64,000 bases of DNA, taken from positions 186,001-250,000 of the forward strand of contig CAVQVG010000017.1 in NCBI GenBank assembly GCA_963717125.1, read 5' to 3'. The notes under the pieces are model-generated. The model was given only the letters and a program-made list of their open reading frames with translations, searched no databases and had not been told where the DNA came from. The position numbers and the translations under genes were made by a program. Position 1 is the first letter of the stretch. Each line of letters starts with the position of its first letter. Positions 36,970 through 45,936 of the stretch are shown one piece after another. The stretch is from RYN-230 sp963717125. GTDB lineage: Bacteria > Actinomycetota > Actinomycetes > Streptosporangiales > Streptosporangiaceae.

Positions 36970-38793
36970 TCACGTGTCTGACGCGGGCCGTCGCGGCGAC
37001 TGGGCCAGCAGATGCGCGACGTGATGGGTGGCGTAGATGATGTAGTCGCCATTGCTCCACACCTGCTGGTAGCCATCGATCAGGCTGGAGCCGAAAAGCT
37101 TGTCGTAGACCAGGTCGCGGTGGTTGTGCTCGGTCCGCATGACGATCCAGGAGATGCCGTGCCCGCTGGGGTTCGACAGAGCGGGCTGCCATTTCCGGTA
37201 ACTGCCTTCGTACACCTGCTCCGGCAAGGGCACGTGCGACTCGAACGCGACTTCCTCGTTGCCGTAGGACTCCATCAGCAGCCGGCCGCCGGTGTAATGG
37301 GTGCGCAGCCACCGGGCCGCGGCCTGGGTAGCCAGATCGGTGGGCGTGGCCTGGGCGGCCAGCGGCTCCATGAGCGTGACGATGTTCCCGCTCGTGAGCG
37401 CGCCCACGGCGATGACCACCACCGCGGCGGTCGTGGCCAGGGCGGGCGACGTGACCGCCACCGCCCGCCACCGCGAGGGCCGCTGCTGCCCCAGCCGGGA
37501 CAGCTCCGCGGTCAGGTAGCCGACCAGGATGCAGGCGGGCAGGAGCATCACCAGCCCGAACCGGACGTTGTAGAAGTTGTCGTAGTACTGGTACACGTGC
37601 AGCGGCCGTTCGCCCTTGTACAGGGTGACGACGAACATGGGGAACATGACCAGCAGGGCCAGGGCAGGCAGCGACTCCGCGGACAGCCGGGTGCGCCACA
37701 GGTACACGGCCAGCCCGATGACGGCCAGGATGGCCACCAGCGGGGTGAGGTTGTTGACGGTGGCGATCTCGTAGGTCCGCAGCGAGATCACGATGTTGTG
37801 CACCGCTTTCTCGCCGGAGTCCACCCACAGCGACGGCCTGGCGTACTGCCCGGTCTGGAAGGCCAGCGGGCTGCCGAAGATCACCCAGTTCCACGCCATC
37901 CAGGCCAGCGGGCCGACGGCCCCGAGGATGCCGAACGTGATGAGCTGTCCCTCGGTCATGTCCCAGTCGTTGCGCTGGTACAGCCGCCTCAGGGACAGGT
38001 AGCCGAGCAGCGCGACCGGGACGACGACCAGGGCCAGCGCGCCGAAATGCACGACTCCCCAGCCGGCGGCGAGCACGCTCGCCGTGACGAATCCCGTGAC
38101 GACCAGCCGCGCCGCCAGGGTCAGGTGGGCGAGTGAGCAGTACAGGACCAGGCCGGCGAGCACCACGGCGAGCGTCCAGCCTTCGTACCGGGTCAGGGCG
38201 CACAGCAGCGCGGACAGGCCCGCCCCGATCAGGTACAGGTGGTGGCGCTGGTCGCTGTCGTCGGTCTGGATCCAGCGCAGCAGCCCGTAGACCGCCCCCA
38301 TCATGGTCGCGAACATCAGCAGCTCGGTCATCGGGGTGGACTGCATGTACAGCACGTTGGGATTCAGCGCGAACACGGCCGTGCCGGCCAGGGCCGCCCA
38401 GCGCTGGCGGGTCAGGTGCCAGATGAACTTGTACACCAGCACCACGGCGGCCACGTAGGCCACCATCATCACGATGCTGCCGGCGAAGCCGCTGTAGTAC
38501 GCCCAGTTATTCCAGATCAGCGGCAGCATGAGCAGGTGGGGCAGCGGCAGCCAGACCCCGCCCAGCTGCCCCACACCGGGGGTGTCCGCGAACAGCACCC
38601 GGCGCGCGATGAGCAGGTGAGACTTGGCGTCGCCGTAGGCGATGGTGGTCCCGTGCGGGTAGAAGTGCAGGTAAGCCGCGACCGAGAGGACAGTGGCCGC
38701 GGCGAGCACGTACCGGGTGCCCGGCCCGGCCAGCCCGCGGCGCGGGCCGCTGCCGGCCAGCTGATCCTGGCGGCCCAGGAGCGCGGTGCTCAT
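36970..38793 (-). CDS. GT-C fold polyprenyl-phosphate sugar transferase
   Basis: A 607-residue multispanning protein resembling the ArnT/PMT group. The first outer loop has TIAYGDAKSHLLIARRVLF, then GGVWLPLPHLLMLPLIW, with the acidic residue expected for catalysis. About eleven hydrophobic stretches follow, and the last 130 residues form an extracytoplasmic domain (WLRTHYTGGRLLMESYGNEE). Such enzymes move a sugar from a lipid-phosphate donor to an outer acceptor. It is a clear paralogue of the C-terminal part of the 783-residue fusion in the same operon. The ATG at 38793 overlaps the upstream stop (ATGA). Confidence 0.85.
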   Translation of the reverse strand: MSTALLGRQDQLAGSGPRRGLAGPGTRYVLAAATVLSVAAYLHFYPHGTTIAYGDAKSHLLIARRVLFADTPGVGQLGGVWLPLPHLLMLPLIWNNWAYYSGFAGSIVMMVAYVAAVVLVYKFIWHLTRQRWAALAGTAVFALNPNVLYMQSTPMTELLMFATMMGAVYGLLRWIQTDDSDQRHHLYLIGAGLSALLCALTRYEGWTLAVVLAGLVLYCSLAHLTLAARLVVTGFVTASVLAAGWGVVHFGALALVVVPVALLGYLSLRRLYQRNDWDMTEGQLITFGILGAVGPLAWMAWNWVIFGSPLAFQTGQYARPSLWVDSGEKAVHNIVISLRTYEIATVNNLTPLVAILAVIGLAVYLWRTRLSAESLPALALLVMFPMFVVTLYKGERPLHVYQYYDNFYNVRFGLVMLLPACILVGYLTAELSRLGQQRPSRWRAVAVTSPALATTAAVVVIAVGALTSGNIVTLMEPLAAQATPTDLATQAAARWLRTHYTGGRLLMESYGNEEVAFESHVPLPEQVYEGSYRKWQPALSNPSGHGISWIVMRTEHNHRDLVYDKLFGSSLIDGYQQVWSNGDYIIYATHHVAHLLAQSPRRPASDT

Positions 38794-40232
38794 GACGGCA
38801 GCACGCTCGTCTCGCTGGCCAGACCGCGGGCGGCCGGCTCCTGGTGCCGCCGCGGGCGTGGCCGCAGCAACGCCGCGACGGCCCGGTAGGCGGCCACACT
38901 GAGCAGGGCCGAGTAGACCGGGGCCAGCAGCATCGTGCGCACGGCCCGGAACAGGCCGTGCTCCATGCAGCCGAGCATGAGGGCGTACACGGTGAGCAGG
39001 GCGCCCAGCGCGGCGGCGGCCACGGCCAGCGAAAGCACGGCCCCCGGGAACGACGTGGCGCCGTGCGCCGGCCCGCGCAGCAGGAAGACCACGGTGAGGG
39101 CCCACAGCAGCGGATTGACGAGCGCGGTGAGCACGGGCAGGGCCAGCGTCAGCTGCAGGCCGGTGAAGCGTCTCGGGCCGAGATCACGCCACAGCCGGTA
39201 GGGCGAGCGCATGTGCGCCAGCCAGGTCTGGCCGCAGCCCTGCACCCACCGGCTGCGCTGGTGCAGCCACGGGCTTAGCCGGGTGTCGGCCTCGTCCGTG
39301 GTCGCCGAGGCCAGCATCCGGACGTCCCAGCCCCGGCGCGGGATCCGCACGCCGAGATCCACCCCGGGGGTGGCGATGTCCTCGGCCCACCCGCCCAGGC
39401 GGCCCAGCGCCTCGACGCGGAAGTGCGCCGACGTGCTGCCCACCGGGGCCGGCAGGGCCACGCCCCGCAGGAACAGGCTGAAGTTGGCCGCGAGCTCAGC
39501 CGCCGAGAACTGGGTGAGCCACGTGCTGTCCGGGTTCGCGCAGCGCTGCTCCGCCTGAACGCACACCACCCAGGGGGGAAGGCGGCGCAGCGCCGCGACC
39601 GCCTCGCGGAGCTGGCCGGGCTCCGGCCGGCCAGCCGGGTGGTACACAACGCAGAATTCACCACGGGCTCGGCCCAGGCCTATGTTGCAGGCCTGGGCCG
39701 TGCTGCCGGGCGGCCCGGGCGGCACGAGCACCACCTCGAACGGCGGCCCCAGCGTCATGCTGGCCACCGCCGCGGTGGTCCGGGTGTCATCCGCGGGGAT
39801 CAGCAGCAGCACCTGCCGCCGGTCCGCCGGATAGTCCAGGCCGGACAGCCCGGTGATCACCCCTTCGGCGCGGGCACCGACCCGGTGCATCGGCACCAGC
39901 ACCGTGTACACCGGCAGGTCCCCGTCCAGGCCGGCGGGCCGGGCGGCCCGGGCCGGGCGCAGCCGGGGCGCGGCCAGCACGCCCGCGAAGCCGAACATCA
40001 CCACGGCCAGGTAGGCCACGATCACGACGGTGACCGCGGCCGCGGCCCACCACAGGGGCGGGGGCCCGATCCCCGCGGCGCCGAGCGCGAGGACGGCCAC
40101 CGCCACACCGCCGGCCAGGATCACCGGCCGGGCCGCCTGGCCCCGGCTCGGCAGGCGCCGCGCACCCGCCTGGCCAGGGGCCGGGCCGGCGTCCTGGCCG
40201 GCCTGCTGGCCCGGGTCGAGGAGCTGGGTCAT
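38790..40232 (-). CDS. Membrane GT2 glycosyltransferase with a degenerate DxD motif
   Basis: A 480-residue protein with two N-terminal helices, a GT-A-type domain (VYTVLVPMHRVGARAEGVIT, ACNIGLGRARGEFCVVYH) and C-terminal helices. GGWAEDIATPGVDLGVRI and HQRSRWVQG correspond to the acidic and QxxRW motifs. Where the operon's other GT2 has DSEDSPDP, this one has YHPAGRPEP, so the metal-binding acids are absent. It may be a non-catalytic partner or use another geometry. The ATG at 40232 has GGAGGG upstream and overlaps the preceding stop. Confidence 0.8.
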   Translation of the reverse strand: MTQLLDPGQQAGQDAGPAPGQAGARRLPSRGQAARPVILAGGVAVAVLALGAAGIGPPPLWWAAAAVTVVIVAYLAVVMFGFAGVLAAPRLRPARAARPAGLDGDLPVYTVLVPMHRVGARAEGVITGLSGLDYPADRRQVLLLIPADDTRTTAAVASMTLGPPFEVVLVPPGPPGSTAQACNIGLGRARGEFCVVYHPAGRPEPGQLREAVAALRRLPPWVVCVQAEQRCANPDSTWLTQFSAAELAANFSLFLRGVALPAPVGSTSAHFRVEALGRLGGWAEDIATPGVDLGVRIPRRGWDVRMLASATTDEADTRLSPWLHQRSRWVQGCGQTWLAHMRSPYRLWRDLGPRRFTGLQLTLALPVLTALVNPLLWALTVVFLLRGPAHGATSFPGAVLSLAVAAAALGALLTVYALMLGCMEHGLFRAVRTMLLAPVYSALLSVAAYRAVAALLRPRPRRHQEPAARGLASETSVLPS

Positions 40233-42580
40233 GTCGTTGCCCTCCGAGGGTGAGTGAGCTGGGGCGAGCCGGCCTGGGCCCGGTAGATGACCTGGTCCGG
40301 GCTGGCGTACACGAGTGTGTAATGGGCCAGTGCGGGACTGCCGGACAGCCGCCGCCACACCTGGTCTGGGTCACCTGCGGCGCGGCGCATGTAGATCCAG
40401 CGGATGCCGTGGCCGGCCGGGTCGCGCAGCGCCGGCGCCCATTGCTGGCTGTCCTCGTCGAGGATCGAGCCCAGCGGGAGACGCGATTCGAAGGTCACCG
40501 TCTCGTTGTCCCGGGAGTCCATCAGCACCTCGCCGCCGCGGTAGTGCGACCGCAGCCAGGCCGCGGCCTGCCCGTCGGCCCGCTGGACGGCGGACGCCCG
40601 GAAGGCCTGCGCCTCGGTGAGCGTGGCGATGCCCCCCGCCCAGACGAGGGCCAGGGCGGCGGCGGCCGCGGCGAGCAGCGCCGGGTAGCCCACCGCGCGG
40701 AGCCAGCGCGCGGGCTGCGCCCGGACCGCCGCCACCAGGTAGCTGGCCATCAGCGCCACCGGGATGATCATGAGCACGCCGAACCGGACGTTGAGCAGGC
40801 TTCCGCTGACCTGGATGACATGCAGCGGGCGCTGGCCCGAGTAGACGGCGCAGATGTAGAACGGGATCACGGCCAGCACCGGGAGCGGCGTCACCGCGTC
40901 CGCGCGGTGGCGGCTGCGCACCAGGTAGCAGCCCAGCCCGGCCGCGGCCAGGGCCACGGCCAGCCAGCCCACGCTGTCCGCCGCGGCGTCCAGGTAGCTG
41001 AGCGCCGCCACCCCGAGATGGCCGGTGGCCGGGTTATGCGCGGTCACCGGGGCGGCTGGCCTGGCCCGCGCGCCGCCGTGGAAATACAGCGCGCTGTGGA
41101 ACACGGCCTGATTCCACAGCAGCCAGGCGGCGATGCCGCTGAACGCGAGCGTCGAGTAGAAGACGAGGTCCGCCTGCGTGCGGCTGAGCCGGTCCGGCCG
41201 CCTGGCCCGGGGCGCCCGCCGCCACGCCACCCAGCCCACGGCGACGAGCACGGCCAGGTCCACCGGCCACGCCTCGTAGCGGGTGAGCGAGCCGAGCAGC
41301 ATGGCCGCGCCCGTGGCGCCCAGCTGCCGGTATGACCCGCTCTGGCACCAGAGCATCAGGTGGTAGGTGGCCGCGGCCAGGCACGCGATCAGCAGCAGCT
41401 CGGACATCGGCGTGCTCTGCAGGTACAGCACGTCGGGGTTGCCGGCGAACAGGGCCGCGGCGACCACAGCCGCCACCCGGTTCCCGGTCAGCCCCTGCGC
41501 GGTCCGGTACAGGTACCGGGTGGCCAGCACGTAACTGATCATGGACACGACGCTGCCGGCCAGCCCCGAGTAATACCAGGCGTTGATCCACACGGTGGGC
41601 GCGGTGAGCAGCTGGGGCAGGGGCAGCCAGACCCCGCCCAGCTGGAACAGGCCGGGACTGGCGCCCTCGATCACCCGTCGCGCGATCAGCAGGTGCGATA
41701 CCGCGTCCGGATAGTCCAGAGTGACGTGCCGGCCCGCGAAGTACAGGTAGGCGGCGAGCGACGCGGCGCAGGCCGCCGCGGTTACCGTGGCCAGCACCGG
41801 ATCGGCCGGGTGGCGCAGCCGCCGGGCCGCGCGGCCCGGCCAGCCCGCCGCGGTGTGCTCCGACCACAGCCGCAGCAGCCCGAGCAGCGACGTCAGGATG
41901 ACCGAGATCTTGGCCCCGGTCTGCTCGCCGTGCTGGCGGGGATAGTGCTCCACGGGCCGCTGCAGCACGCGGGCGCCCCGGTCCTTGGCCCGGAGCAGCA
42001 ATTCCGGCGAGATGGTGCCCGCCTCGGCCCGCAGCGGCGCACCGTCCAGTACCCGCCGGTCGACGAGCTTGTACGCGCAGTCCACGTCCCGGGCCCGGAT
42101 CCGCAGCAGGAGCTTGCAGGCCCAGCCCCAGAGCATGGCGTTGATCTTGCGCTGCACCGGGTCGGCGCGTTTTCTCCGGTAGCCGATGACCGCGTCGGCC
42201 AGCTCGGCATCCGCGTCCCGGATGAAGCTGGGCAGCTGGGCGGCGCGGAACTGGCCGTCGGAGTCGGTGAGAAACAGCCGCCGCGAGCCGGTCTGGTCCA
42301 GGGCCGTGCTGATACCGGTGCGCACCGCGGCGCCGTAGCCCCGGTTCACCGGATGGTGCACCGTGATGACCCGGCCTGGGTACCGCGCGGCCAGGTCGTC
42401 CGCGACCTCCCCCGTGCGGTCCGGGCTTCCGTCGTTCACGATGACGACGTGGTGCGGTTCACCGGCCAGGCTGAGTGTGCCGAGCATGTCCTCGACCGTG
42501 CCGGCCAGGTTCGCTTCCTCCTTGTAAGCCGGCAGCACCACGGTCACGCCCGCGGCCCGGCTGGGCGCGGCGGTGCTCAT
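40229..42580 (-). CDS. Fused GT2 (Dpm1-like) and GT-C glycosyltransferase
   Basis: This 783-residue protein joins two activities. Residues about 10-235 are a polyprenyl-phosphate sugar synthase (VTVVLPAYKEEANLAGTVED, VIVNDGSPDRTGEVAD, FLTDSDGQFRAAQL with the DxD). Residues about 270-783 are a GT-C transferase with DYPDAVSHLLIARRV and GGVWLPLPQLLTAPTVW, paralogous to the separate GT-C in the operon. One chain could therefore load a sugar onto a lipid phosphate and transfer it outside. ATGA overlaps link it to the genes on both sides. Confidence 0.88.
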   Translation of the reverse strand: MSTAAPSRAAGVTVVLPAYKEEANLAGTVEDMLGTLSLAGEPHHVVIVNDGSPDRTGEVADDLAARYPGRVITVHHPVNRGYGAAVRTGISTALDQTGSRRLFLTDSDGQFRAAQLPSFIRDADAELADAVIGYRRKRADPVQRKINAMLWGWACKLLLRIRARDVDCAYKLVDRRVLDGAPLRAEAGTISPELLLRAKDRGARVLQRPVEHYPRQHGEQTGAKISVILTSLLGLLRLWSEHTAAGWPGRAARRLRHPADPVLATVTAAACAASLAAYLYFAGRHVTLDYPDAVSHLLIARRVIEGASPGLFQLGGVWLPLPQLLTAPTVWINAWYYSGLAGSVVSMISYVLATRYLYRTAQGLTGNRVAAVVAAALFAGNPDVLYLQSTPMSELLLIACLAAATYHLMLWCQSGSYRQLGATGAAMLLGSLTRYEAWPVDLAVLVAVGWVAWRRAPRARRPDRLSRTQADLVFYSTLAFSGIAAWLLWNQAVFHSALYFHGGARARPAAPVTAHNPATGHLGVAALSYLDAAADSVGWLAVALAAAGLGCYLVRSRHRADAVTPLPVLAVIPFYICAVYSGQRPLHVIQVSGSLLNVRFGVLMIIPVALMASYLVAAVRAQPARWLRAVGYPALLAAAAAALALVWAGGIATLTEAQAFRASAVQRADGQAAAWLRSHYRGGEVLMDSRDNETVTFESRLPLGSILDEDSQQWAPALRDPAGHGIRWIYMRRAAGDPDQVWRRLSGSPALAHYTLVYASPDQVIYRAQAGSPQLTHPRRATT

Positions 42581-42990
42581 CGGGCCGCCGCCCGGTCCGG
42601 CCGGAAGACCACGAAGTTGCAGATCACGAAGACCACGCAGGTGCTGGCCAGCACGGCCGTCGCGGCGCCGAGGGTGGTGCCCAGGATGCGGTAGGTGCCG
42701 ATGAAGATGGCGGAGTCGCAGGCCAGGGCGAGCAGCGCGGTGGCGTTGTAGGCGAGCCAGCGGGCGCCGAGCCGGCCGCGGCTGCCCGCGGGGCGGTCAG
42801 CCCAGGTAAGCATGGAGCTGAGCAGGAAGTTGAGCTGGGCGGACACCGCGAACGCGAGCCCGTTGGCCACGGGACGGTACAGGCCGGCCCGGACCAGGCC
42901 AGTGAGCAGCAGGAACTGAACTAAAAAGCAGGTGCCGCCGACCACGGCGAACTTGGCGAGACGAAGCCGGTTATCCAAAACGAATTTCAT
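42577..42990 (-). CDS. GtrA-family membrane protein
   Basis: A 137-residue protein with four membrane helices (KFAVVGGTCFLVQFLLLTGL, VANGLAFAVSAQLNFLLS, a third near residue 85 and TAVLASTCVVFVICNFVVF). GtrA proteins are thought to flip or hand on polyprenyl-phosphate sugars. It is the first gene of the operon; the ATG at 42990 is preceded by GAGGAGG seven bases upstream. Confidence 0.92.
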   Translation of the reverse strand: MKFVLDNRLRLAKFAVVGGTCFLVQFLLLTGLVRAGLYRPVANGLAFAVSAQLNFLLSSMLTWADRPAGSRGRLGARWLAYNATALLALACDSAIFIGTYRILGTTLGAATAVLASTCVVFVICNFVVFRPDRAAAR

Positions 42991-43560
42991 TGTTACCTCC
43001 TCGCGTGCCTGGCCAGGTACGGGACGCCATGCCCGGCAGCAGAATTCGGGCAGCAGGCAACGGAAACTCCATTCCGGGACAGATAAACGGATAGCGAGCA
43101 GAATCGCACTGCTTTCCGTTTGTACTGATCATTCCGGGCAGCACGGCATCGTGATTCCGGCGACATCGTGCCCGGGCCACAATCAGCCCAGCACCAGGCG
43201 GAACCCTGCGGTCAGTCCGTTTCCCAGGGCCGTCTAGGCACACCACACCCCGCGGCGCAAGGGCCGGCGCACACGGCCCGCAACCCCCGGCCGACGTCTA
43301 TGTCAAGGGCGTTTACTTCTAATGTGCCTTGGAAAGGTCATAGTGATTATTCGTATTCCCCTCGTCAGTCCCCGCAGGCCGCATCCCGTCAGCCGCCGAC
43401 GCGGCCGGGGCAGACCTGCCTCCCAGGACAGTATTAGCTGAGCTGCCAGCCAACGGAAGGGCGCGGGTGTCTATTTAACATGATATTCACCTGCGAAACG
43501 CGCCATCAGCCGAAAATCGGCCGCCTTGTCGGCGAGAAGATTGGTAAGCCGATCTTTAAA
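42991..43560. promoter_or_regulatory. 570-base leader/promoter region of the glycosyltransferase operon
   Basis: No gene is evident. The segment near the GtrA start contains three related ATTC(C)GGG(A/C) words (43044-43052, 43073-43082 and 43132-43140). An AT-rich stretch at about 43305-43360 and another at 43465-43560 stand out from the surrounding G+C, and the operon promoter most likely lies in one of them. The part nearest 43560 should also hold the end of the SDR transcript. Confidence 0.4.
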
Positions 43561-44328
43561 TTAGCTACCAGGACTCGCCGTCTCGCGGTACACCTTGTGC
43601 TGCGCGGCTTGGGCGCGCGGGCGGAGCACGAGCAGGTCCACGTTGACGTGCGGCGGCCGGGTGACCGCCCAGGCGACGGTGTCCGCCACGTCGTCGGCGG
43701 TCAGCGGCTCGGCCACGCCCGCGTACACGGCCGCGGCGGCGCTGGCGTCGCCCCGGAAGCGGTTCAGCGCGAACTCGTCGGTGCGCACCATGCCCGGCGC
43801 GATCTCGATGATCCGGACCGGCTGGTCGTACAGCTCCAGCCGCAGCGTTTCGGCGATGGCGTGCTCGGCGTGCTTGGCCGCGACGTACCCGCCGCCGTTC
43901 TCGTAGGAGATGAGCCCGGCGGTCGAGCCCATCACCACGATCGTGCCGGCCCCGCTGGCGATCAGCTTGGCCAGCAGGGCCTGGGTGACCTGCAGCGTGC
44001 CGAGCACGTTGACGTCGAACATGGCCTGCCAGTCGGCCGGGTCGCTGTCCGCGACCGGGTCCGCGCCGAACGCCCCGCCCGCGTTGTTGACCAGCACGTC
44101 GCAGCGGTCCAGATCGTCGGCGAACGCCTGGACCGCCTCGCGGTCGGTCACGTCGAGCAGCGCCGGGTCGGCCTGACCGCCGTCGTCGCGGATCCGCCGG
44201 GCCAGCGCCTCGGTCCGGTCCGCCCGCCGCGCGGCCAGCACGACGTGGTAGCCCGCCTGGGCCAGCTTCACCCCGGTGGCCGCGCCGATCCCGCTGCTCG
44301 CCCCCGTCACCACCGCGACTGGTGTCAT
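43561..44328 (-). CDS. Short-chain dehydrogenase/reductase
   Basis: A 255-residue SDR: cofactor motif VTGASSGIGAATG, LVNNAGGAFGAD, catalytic Ser in VMGSTAGLIS and YVAAKHAEHA with Tyr and Lys. It resembles the YdfG/serine dehydrogenase group (IEIAPGMVRTDEF). The substrate is unknown. It is transcribed toward the glycosyltransferase operon leader. Confidence 0.92.
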   Translation of the reverse strand: MTPVAVVTGASSGIGAATGVKLAQAGYHVVLAARRADRTEALARRIRDDGGQADPALLDVTDREAVQAFADDLDRCDVLVNNAGGAFGADPVADSDPADWQAMFDVNVLGTLQVTQALLAKLIASGAGTIVVMGSTAGLISYENGGGYVAAKHAEHAIAETLRLELYDQPVRIIEIAPGMVRTDEFALNRFRGDASAAAAVYAGVAEPLTADDVADTVAWAVTRPPHVNVDLLVLRPRAQAAQHKVYRETASPGS

Positions 44329-44412
44329 CTGCCCGCCTTCCGCGCTCGGCTTGCTCCGCTGCGATCCCGCAGTGCGATTCTGCCGCAGCCGGTCAGCCGG
44401 CAGGCCCCGGGG

Positions 44413-45810
44413 TCAGCCGGGCGCGGGCGATACCGAGCCGGGTGGCGGAATGCTGCCGGGCCCGGTCAGGCTGCAGGTCAGCGCGCCGGGATCCACGTCG
44501 AGCAGCGGCTTGGCCAGGGGCGGCGGCGTCCGGAAGGTCGGCTGGCTCAGGTCCAGCATGTCCAGCATGTTGTGCGCGTTCGCGTCCCGCCGGGTCATCG
44601 CGGGCAGGTTCCACTTCGCCTCCACCAGCGCGCAGATGCTGGTGTGGTCGAAGACCCGGTGCGAGACGTAGTTGGCCCGAGCCCACGGCGAGGCGATCGC
44701 GCACGGCACCCGGAAGCCGTACTGGGCGAATCCGGTGTAGGCCGGGCTGGCCTTGGGCGCGATGTCGTCAGGGGCGATCGCGGCGGGCGGGAGCACGTGG
44801 TCGTAGTAGCCGCCGTGCTCGTCGAACGTCCAGATCAGCAGCGTGTTCGCCCAGCCTGGGCCGGACATCACCGCGTTGATCACTTTGGCCGCGAACCGCT
44901 CGCCGAACGCGATGTTCTGCGGTTCCTCCTCGGAGGACACCGCGTAGTTCGGCTCCACCAGGGCGAAGCCGGGCAGCGTGCCCGCGGCCGCGGCGGCGAA
45001 GAAGTCGCCCACCGGGGCCAGGTGGCTCGGGTACTTGACCAGCAGGTCGGGGAACAGCGCCACGGTCGGGGTAGGGGACAGCACCGAGTAGTAGTCGTTC
45101 CAGGTCACACCCGCGTTGTGCAGCCGGTCGAAGATGGTCCCGTTGGCCGGGTAGTTCAGGATCTGCAGCGGGTCGTCGTCCACCAGCCCGAGCGAGGTGG
45201 CCGCCATCAGGTAGCGGCGGTTCGGCCAGGTCTGGCCGAGCACGGAGCAGAAGTACCGGTCAGCGATGGGGAACGTCGAGGCCAGCGAGTAGTAGAACGG
45301 CAGGTGGGCGCGGTTCCAGTAGCCCATGGCCACCGGGCCGCTGCCCGACTTGACGAAGCCGTCCAGCTTGCCGCGGTCCAGCTGGGTGTGACTGTCGGCC
45401 CAGGTCTGGCTGGGCTTGGCCAGCTGCTGGCAGGTGTTCGGCATCTCGAACGCGTGCTGGATGCGGCCGTCCGGATAGGGGTTGGCCGCGGTCGGCCGGC
45501 CCTGGCTGCCGAGGGTGAACCCGTCCGCGCCGGCCCGGCGCAGCATGCCGAGGTGGTTGTCGTAGGAGTGGTTCTCCATCATCAGCACCACGATGTGCTT
45601 GACCTGCGGGATCGTGTCCGTGCCGACGGCCAGCCGGGGATACGGCCGGCTGCCCGGCTGGCGCAGCCCGGCCCGTGGCGCGGTCTGCGCTGCGCTCCGT
45701 CTGGCCATGCCTGTCCAGGCGCCGGTGCCCAGTACCGCGCCGGTGGCTAATCCCGCCTTGAGCACCCCACGCCGGGTGGGGCGGCCCGGACCCGGCTGCT
45801 GCTCGCTCAT
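44413..45810 (-). CDS. Tat-exported phospholipase C/acid phosphatase-type phosphoesterase
   Basis: A 465-residue secreted enzyme. The twin-arginine signal reads PTRRGVLKAGLATGAVLG (about residues 11-28). The catalytic start IVVLMMENHSYDNHLGML corresponds to the MxENRSFDxxFG motif of this phosphoesterase family. LIWTFDEHGGYYDHVLPP and the late FDHTSICALVEAKW give further metal ligands. The ATG at 45810 follows GGGAGGTCACG. It acts outside the cytoplasm on phospholipids or phosphate esters. Confidence 0.9.
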   Translation of the reverse strand: MSEQQPGPGRPTRRGVLKAGLATGAVLGTGAWTGMARRSAAQTAPRAGLRQPGSRPYPRLAVGTDTIPQVKHIVVLMMENHSYDNHLGMLRRAGADGFTLGSQGRPTAANPYPDGRIQHAFEMPNTCQQLAKPSQTWADSHTQLDRGKLDGFVKSGSGPVAMGYWNRAHLPFYYSLASTFPIADRYFCSVLGQTWPNRRYLMAATSLGLVDDDPLQILNYPANGTIFDRLHNAGVTWNDYYSVLSPTPTVALFPDLLVKYPSHLAPVGDFFAAAAAGTLPGFALVEPNYAVSSEEEPQNIAFGERFAAKVINAVMSGPGWANTLLIWTFDEHGGYYDHVLPPAAIAPDDIAPKASPAYTGFAQYGFRVPCAIASPWARANYVSHRVFDHTSICALVEAKWNLPAMTRRDANAHNMLDMLDLSQPTFRTPPPLAKPLLDVDPGALTCSLTGPGSIPPPGSVSPAPG

Positions 45811-45936
45811 CGTGACCTCCCGGTTGCGCAGCTGGTCATCTGCCGGGAGCTTGCCAGACCCTGGTGACCGGGGCAAGGCGGCTGGATGAACGGACCGCCC
45901 CCAGACAGCGCGGGCGGGGCGGCCGGCCGGGTTCGG

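Noticed and set aside
43480..45750. 756-residue open frame opposite the SDR and phosphoesterase genes
   Set aside because: Antisense shadow; both opposite genes show complete family motifs.
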